From Clostridium cibarium (lineage in GTDB: Bacteria; Bacillota; Clostridia; Clostridiales; Clostridiaceae), in assembly GCF_014836335.1 (NCBI RefSeq), contig NZ_JACSRA010000029.1, positions 1 through 58,917 of the forward strand: 58,917 nucleotides of DNA. Reading direction: 5' to 3'. The notes beneath the pieces are model-generated. The model was not told where the DNA came from. It searched no databases and worked only from the letters and a program-made list of their open reading frames with translations. The translations under genes were made by a program, and so were the position numbers. Shown in pieces: positions 54,664 through 58,917 of this stretch. The stretch's first letter is position 1, and each line of letters begins with the position of its first letter.

Positions 54664-55827
54664 TTAAATAAAATTCTCCAAAATCGCAAATCCCTGATTA
54701 ACAGCAATATTATACACAGGCATTATTTCTTGTTTTATTCTCCTATAAAACTCTTCCAAAGACTTTTCATTCTTAAATTTCTTAGCATCTTCAACCTTTA
54801 ATATTTCTCTATATTCCTCAACTTGATTTTTTCTATTTTTATCCACAACATAAGAAAAAGCTTCATACTGTAATCCACAAAACTTGTTCACATAAGTATC
54901 ACAATCTAACAAATTATCACTTTTCTTACTATTGACATTTTTAAAAGTAGGAACCAAATTCCACATCTGATCATGAAGCACAAAACTCCAAGGGATAAAA
55001 TGATCAATACTTAAAACTCCATACTCTTTAAAATTTTCTTTAGTGAAATCTAAACCAGTATACAGATCCTTTATATGTTTCTCTTCAATTATTTCTTTCC
55101 ATATATCTGCTTTTACTCCTAGTTTTCTATTTTTAGGAGCTTCCAATTTCATTGCTATCCCTGGTACATTTAGATTACGTTTTTGAAGAAAACATACAAG
55201 TTTGTAATATGCCCAGCCTTGAATAATCTTGTAATTATATTTTAAATAATTACCCCATTCTTCTTTAACTCTGATGCAATTTTCATTTTCCTCATTTTTA
55301 TATATTTCATAAATACACTTATCACTTTCCATCGACAGCTCTTCTATTAACTTATTTACTTTTTTAAGACTTTTAAGCTTGTCCTCAAAGAATGGTGCTA
55401 AAAATCTATACGGTACATTTAATGTTAGTTCTTTAAGCATCTTATTTAATTCCCTATCATCAGATTCATATATAAAATTTAAAAGCTTATTATTATCATA
55501 ATTGCTAACAAAATTATAAGTGTCTGAAATATAATTAACTACCTTAGCTAAATTATCTCATAACCCAAAACTAAGCCTACATTTTAATAGAGGATACCAC
55601 GCTTTAACTACCATCCTACATATAAGTTTCCTAAATTCAATTTGTAAATTTCCAACTGAAATTTCATCCAATAAGGATAATAACCAATACATTTTGTAAC
55701 TTGCAACTACCCTATCATCTTTTAATACTCTTGAAAAAGTCAAATAATCAACTTCATTACTGTATGGTACTTCTGAAATTTCTTTTGGCAATACTATAGA
55801 TTTTTCTGAAACATATATTTTGCTCAT
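54664..55827 (-). pseudogene. HNH endonuclease gene interrupted by an in-frame TGA
   Basis: A frame with a good start (AGGTG, ATG 55827) runs 89 codons to TGA (55560-55558) and then continues without another stop to 54664, 388 codons in all. The second part has the HNH motif: SIDHFIPWS (D265, H266 in full numbering) and NLVPTFKNVNSKKSDNLL. The first part (MSKIYVSEKS...) belongs to the same protein, as it continues in the same frame with protein-like sequence across the stop (DNLAKVVNYISDTYN). The disruption is recent or an error. Between the DUF2075 helicase and NERD genes. Confidence 0.75.
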
Positions 55828-55917
55828 AAAATTTACACCTACTTTTAATTCTTGTATCTACATTTTAACATATAATCTTAAATTCTCCTTATAATATAAC
55901 TTCATATAAAATAAAAA

Positions 55918-55962
55918 AAGATATTAATCATCATAGTTTTTAGTAAAACCAATTAATATCTT
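55918..55962 (-). terminator. Terminator of the NERD gene
   Basis: An 11-bp stem AAGATATTAAT/ATTAATATCTT with a 23-base loop is followed on the minus strand by TTTTTTTATTTT, just after the NERD gene stop. Confidence 0.75.
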
Positions 55963-55972
55963 AATCTATTAT

Positions 55973-56659
55973 CTATCTCTTATTTTTAACTCTAATATTA
56001 TTTATATGTTTCTTTTTCACATCATCTGACACACACGTATATGGCTTTAACTTCAAATAAATTTTATTAATTTTATCTTCACCATATCTTTCTTTAGAAA
56101 TACTGCTAAGTCCATTTATTGCCCTAGTTAAATTATTTCTATTAACAACTTTAACCCTTTGTGACTCAACTGTTATTTTCTTTAATGTGCATCTCTCACT
56201 AAATACTATAACTGATTTTATAGAACTTTCATCTATGTTTAAAACCTTTGCTAAATTCTTTATGTGTGTATTATTTTGCATAATGGGATTATAGAATTTT
56301 TCCTTTCGCCCATTTGGAAATGTCTGCGTCCAATACCTACTCTTTTCATTTCCAAATATCCAACTACTATAATTTTTAGATTCAATAGCATAAATTCCAG
56401 TCTCATGTATGAATACTAAATCAATTTCCGTTGTTTCTCCATTCTGCTTTGGTAAATACACATTCGTAAGTATCTTCTTACAACCTTTTATATTTTCTAA
56501 TTTGTTAAATGACAAATATTCGCCATAATTTCCTGCATTAAACCTAACTTCAAAATAGTTCTTCTTTGATTCTTTCTTGTAGTTGCTACTATTATATATC
56601 TCTATTTGAATAATTGCATATATTACAATTAATAAAATTAACAATAAAAATAAAATCAA
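55973..56659 (-). CDS. Membrane-anchored NERD-domain nuclease-like protein
   Basis: A 228-residue protein with an N-terminal TM (1-19) and a NERD (nuclease-related) domain: NAGNYGEYLS (E47), TEIDLVFIH (D80) and AIESKNYSSWIFG (E93, K95), the D...E-x-K core of the PD-(D/E)XK fold. The basic C-terminus (KKKHINNIRVKNKR) could bind nucleic acid. TTG 56659 is the start, nine bases after GGGGG. It is the upstream gene of the nuclease block and has its own terminator. Function is unproven; proteins with this domain occur in defence islands and plasmids. Confidence 0.85.
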   Translation of the reverse strand: MILFLLLILLIVIYAIIQIEIYNSSNYKKESKKNYFEVRFNAGNYGEYLSFNKLENIKGCKKILTNVYLPKQNGETTEIDLVFIHETGIYAIESKNYSSWIFGNEKSRYWTQTFPNGRKEKFYNPIMQNNTHIKNLAKVLNIDESSIKSVIVFSERCTLKKITVESQRVKVVNRNNLTRAINGLSSISKERYGEDKINKIYLKLKPYTCVSDDVKKKHINNIRVKNKR

Positions 56660-56881
56660 TTATATATTCCCCCTAAGATAAATTCATATTACTTACATAT
56701 TATCACACTATATCCAAATACCCTTATAAATTTATTATTCTGAAAATAGAATTACACATATATTTACTATCTACTCTTTCCCTAATACCATTTCCTAAAT
56801 GTACTAAACCACATTTAATAGATTTAGCTCCTTCTGTGAGTCGCTTTCTCATAATATCCTACACCCAAACTCTCCCAAGGC

Positions 56882-56948
56882 CCATTTTACCAGCATATTC
56901 TTCAGAATATTACCATATTACCATATATATTCTTCAGAATATCACCAT
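56882..56948. repeat. Dispersed paired-palindrome repeat, copy 2
   Basis: Same layout as the copy at 31182-31251: CCATTTTACCAG then ATATTCTTCAGAATAT at 56895-56910 and again at 56927-56942, exactly 32 bases apart as in copy 1. Here both palindromes have the same centre (TC), so they are direct repeats. Confidence 0.75.
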
Positions 56949-57025
56949 AAAAGAATACTAATCCCCTTACTTAATTTCACACCTAGATAATGTGTAATTA
57001 CCTCCTCTCACTAATCTTCTAAACA

Positions 57026-57071
57026 AAAAAGATATGGACTAGTTCTATCTAAAACTAATCCATATCTTTTT
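57026..57071 (-). terminator. Terminator of the ald gene
   Basis: A perfect 13-bp stem (57026-57038 with 57059-57071) just after the stop codon, with TTTTGTTT on the minus strand. Confidence 0.85.
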
Positions 57072-57085
57072 AAAACTTAAATATT

Positions 57086-58462
57086 TTATTTATCTCTATT
57101 TACAACTACGCATCTTCTTTGCCTTGTAAAAGTCCTTGCAGAAGTTATACCTTCTCCTGTAGGCCCAGCTATAGTGAATGTAGTAAAACCTTCACCTCCA
57201 AGACCTACTCCAGCAAAGGATTTAGAATTCTCAACAAAAATAGTAGTGTCTATTTCTTTTTCAAATCTATTTAAGTTTTCTATATCTTTTGAATACATAT
57301 AAGCACTATGCTTTCTTCCTTGCTCTGCTTTTTTAGCACATTCTATTGCTTCATCAATATTTTTAACTCTTACAATAGGAAGTATAGGCATCATAAGCTC
57401 TGTCATAACAAAAGGATGGTTTGCATCTACTTCACATATTATACATTTGATATCCTTAGCTGCATCAATACCTATTTCACTCAATAATAATCTTGCATCT
57501 TTTCCTACCCACTTTTTATTAATTGCATATTCTATTTTTGAATCAGTATCTTTCTTTTCCAATACCAAATTAATCAATTTTTCTACACAATCCTCGCCTA
57601 TTATCATGGCATTATTCTTAATCATATCTTTTATTAACTCATCAGCTACATTTCGAAAAACAAATACTTCTTTCTCTGCAATACAAGGCAAGTTATTATC
57701 AAAAGCACATCCCTCTATAATATTTTTTGCAGCATTTTCTATATCAGCAGTATCATCAACAATGACAGGAGGATTTCCTGCACCTGCGCATACAGCTTTT
57801 TTACCTGAGTTTAGGATTGCTTTTACAAGTCCAGGTCCTCCAGTTCCACATAGAAGTTTTACATTAGGATCCTTCATAATTATATCTAAAGATTCCATAG
57901 TAGGATCCTTTACCATAGTAACTAAATTTTCAGGACCTCCACAGGATAGTATTACTTTATTTATCATATGAACAGCAAATGCAACACATTTTTTTGCATT
58001 TGGATGTGCATTAAAGACTACAGAGTTTCCAGCTGCTATCATTCCTATACTATTACATATAACAGTTTCTGTAGGATTTGTTGAAGGAGTTATTGCTCCT
58101 ATAACACCATATGGCGACATTTCTACAATGGTAAGTCCATCATCACCCTCCCAAGCAGTAGTAGTTAAGTCTTCTGTTCCTGGTGTATATTTAGCTAATA
58201 ATTCATGTTTTAATATTTTATCTTCATAGTTTCCCATTTTAGTTTCTTCAAAAACAAGCTTTGCTAAAACTTCCTTATTTGCTAATGTAACACTTTTAAT
58301 TTTCTCAATAAATTTCTCCCTGTCTTTTTTCTTATATGAAGAGATTAATTTTTTTTGAGCTTTTACAGCACTTTCAATAGCATCTTCTACTTTCTCAAAT
58401 ATACCAAGACAAGGAGTTTCCTTATCTATATCTTTTATTGAATCTATTAATGTATTTTCCAT
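57086..58462 (-). CDS. ald: CoA-acylating aldehyde dehydrogenase (butyraldehyde/acetaldehyde dehydrogenase)
   Basis: Interconverts acyl-CoA and aldehyde with NAD(P)H, the step before alcohol formation in solventogenic clostridia. A 458-residue protein closely matching the C. beijerinckii-type Ald from memory: KYTPGTEDLTTTAWEGDDGL, SPYGVIGAITPSTNPTETVI, active-site Cys in FDNNLPCIAEKEVFV, and the C-terminus ARTFTRQRRCVVVNRDK. Compared with that protein it lacks about 10 N-terminal residues. It stands alone; no ctfAB or adc genes lie downstream, unlike the sol operon. The start follows GGAGG at eight bases. Confidence 0.94.
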   Translation of the reverse strand: MENTLIDSIKDIDKETPCLGIFEKVEDAIESAVKAQKKLISSYKKKDREKFIEKIKSVTLANKEVLAKLVFEETKMGNYEDKILKHELLAKYTPGTEDLTTTAWEGDDGLTIVEMSPYGVIGAITPSTNPTETVICNSIGMIAAGNSVVFNAHPNAKKCVAFAVHMINKVILSCGGPENLVTMVKDPTMESLDIIMKDPNVKLLCGTGGPGLVKAILNSGKKAVCAGAGNPPVIVDDTADIENAAKNIIEGCAFDNNLPCIAEKEVFVFRNVADELIKDMIKNNAMIIGEDCVEKLINLVLEKKDTDSKIEYAINKKWVGKDARLLLSEIGIDAAKDIKCIICEVDANHPFVMTELMMPILPIVRVKNIDEAIECAKKAEQGRKHSAYMYSKDIENLNRFEKEIDTTIFVENSKSFAGVGLGGEGFTTFTIAGPTGEGITSARTFTRQRRCVVVNRDK

Positions 58463-58917
58463 TTTACGTTACCTCCATATTTTAATAATATAATTATCAA
58501 AATAAAGTTTCAGCTTAAGTGAAAATTTAAAACTTTATCTTGATTTAGCGTGCAAATTTTAAGAATATTTACGTCAACATGGCCACCTCTAATTAATTAA
58601 GAAAACTATTATCGTCATAAGATATTGTTAAATCCTTCACACTTTAATGGACAGCATATCAAGTATATCATTAGGAGTGACACAATCTAAAAAGCATTTT
58701 CATTACTCTAATCCTATCTCTAAAACAAATCTTAAATATATAGTGCAATTAATTTATTCATGAGTACCTCCTTAAAATAGATGAGTCTTACATGATTATT
58801 GCTTATCCGGATAACTAAACCAACTAGTATATAGATATTATAATGCTAAAATATTACAAATAGTAATTTTATTTCCAAATAATTAGTGATAAATAAGTAA
58901 AGCGTTTACAATTAAAG
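58463..58917 (-). promoter_or_regulatory. Long leader/upstream region of ald with two tiny ORFs
   Basis: 455 bases without a normal gene. On the minus strand a very strong ribosome site AAGGAGGT (58773-58766) precedes a 9-codon ORF, MNKLIALYI (58761-58732), and AGAGGTGG precedes a 3-codon ORF MLT (58580-58569). An inverted repeat ATAAAGTTT/AAACTTTAT (58502-58510 and 58530-58538) lies close to the ald start. These may be leader peptides, or decayed gene ends. Confidence 0.35.

Larger units (their letters stand above)
56660..57085. other. Intergenic region before aldehyde dehydrogenase 3' end
   Basis: A 426-base gap holding the NERD gene leader (56660-56700), the dispersed repeat (56882-56948) and the ald terminator (57026-57071). 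I see no ORF with a ribosome site in the rest. Confidence 0.6.

Noticed and set aside
57086..58462. Part of a sol operon (ald-ctfA-ctfB-adc)
   Set aside because: The gene is followed by its own terminator and by unrelated nuclease genes; no ctf or adc gene lies in the window.

Overview
The window is very AT-rich, with strong AGGAGG-type ribosome sites, dense intrinsic terminators and many ATG/GTG/TTG starts. The gene set is that of a saccharolytic anaerobic Firmicute: CoA-acylating aldehyde dehydrogenase, an Old-Yellow-Enzyme-type flavin/4Fe-4S oxidoreductase, secreted plant-polysaccharide hydrolases, and a PASTA kinase. The best fit is a Clostridium sensu stricto species of the solventogenic (C. 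beijerinckii-like) kind. The genus-level call rests on gene content and on how closely the aldehyde dehydrogenase resembles the solventogenic clostridial enzyme as I remember it; no database search was run.

Layout. 1-1.7 kb: the first 74 bases of a group IIC-type intron (minus strand, running off the left edge), lying just behind the terminator of a secreted GH16 glucanase. 1.9-6.7 kb: a CitA/DcuS-type two-component system, a KdgT-family carrier and an NAD-type malic enzyme, which together look like a regulated organic-acid (malate-like) uptake and decarboxylation module. 6.9-8.1 kb: a DUF4317 protein. 8.2-19.2 kb: an unusual expanded MacAB-like export locus with four adaptor genes (one interrupted by an amber codon, one with an apparent internal deletion, two with a doubled lipoyl/hairpin region), two FtsX/MacB permeases, only one ATPase, and an OmpR-type two-component pair. 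19.4-24.0 kb: a complete liv branched-chain amino-acid ABC operon. 24.4-28.8 kb: SIMPL-domain protein, orphan PASTA Ser/Thr kinase, ECF S-component and a BBE-type flavoprotein.

29-32 kb: a small basic/polar ORF, a MarR regulator overlapping a BAAT-type acyl hydrolase, and a HAD phosphatase. 32-38.7 kb: the Leloir operon galK-galE-galT-galM with a LacI/GalR-type regulator; matching TTTTACTAAA half sites lie in both promoters. 38.8-47 kb: alpha/beta hydrolase, a TetR-controlled enoate-reductase-like enzyme, a CE2-type esterase, a Cof-type phosphatase, a DeoR regulator and a PhzF-like protein. 47-51.6 kb: two tiny convergent genes (58-aa winged helix, 42-aa four-cysteine protein), a PL9-type pectate lyase with a candidate cre site, an unrecognised 141-aa protein, and a PadR/DUF1129-like membrane-protein pair. 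51.6-56.7 kb: an accessory block with a Sel1 protein and three nuclease-related genes (PD-(D/E)XK plus DUF2075 helicase; HNH gene broken by an in-frame TGA; membrane-anchored NERD protein), plus a decayed gene fragment. This is the most defence-like part of the window. 57-58.5 kb: CoA-acylating aldehyde dehydrogenase with a long leader carrying two tiny ORFs.

A dispersed paired-palindrome repeat of about 75 bp occurs at 31.2 kb and 56.9 kb. I saw no tRNA, rRNA, CRISPR array, IS transposase or recognisable riboswitch. The strongest candidates for something undescribed are the multi-adaptor, double-hairpin export locus and the nuclease block.
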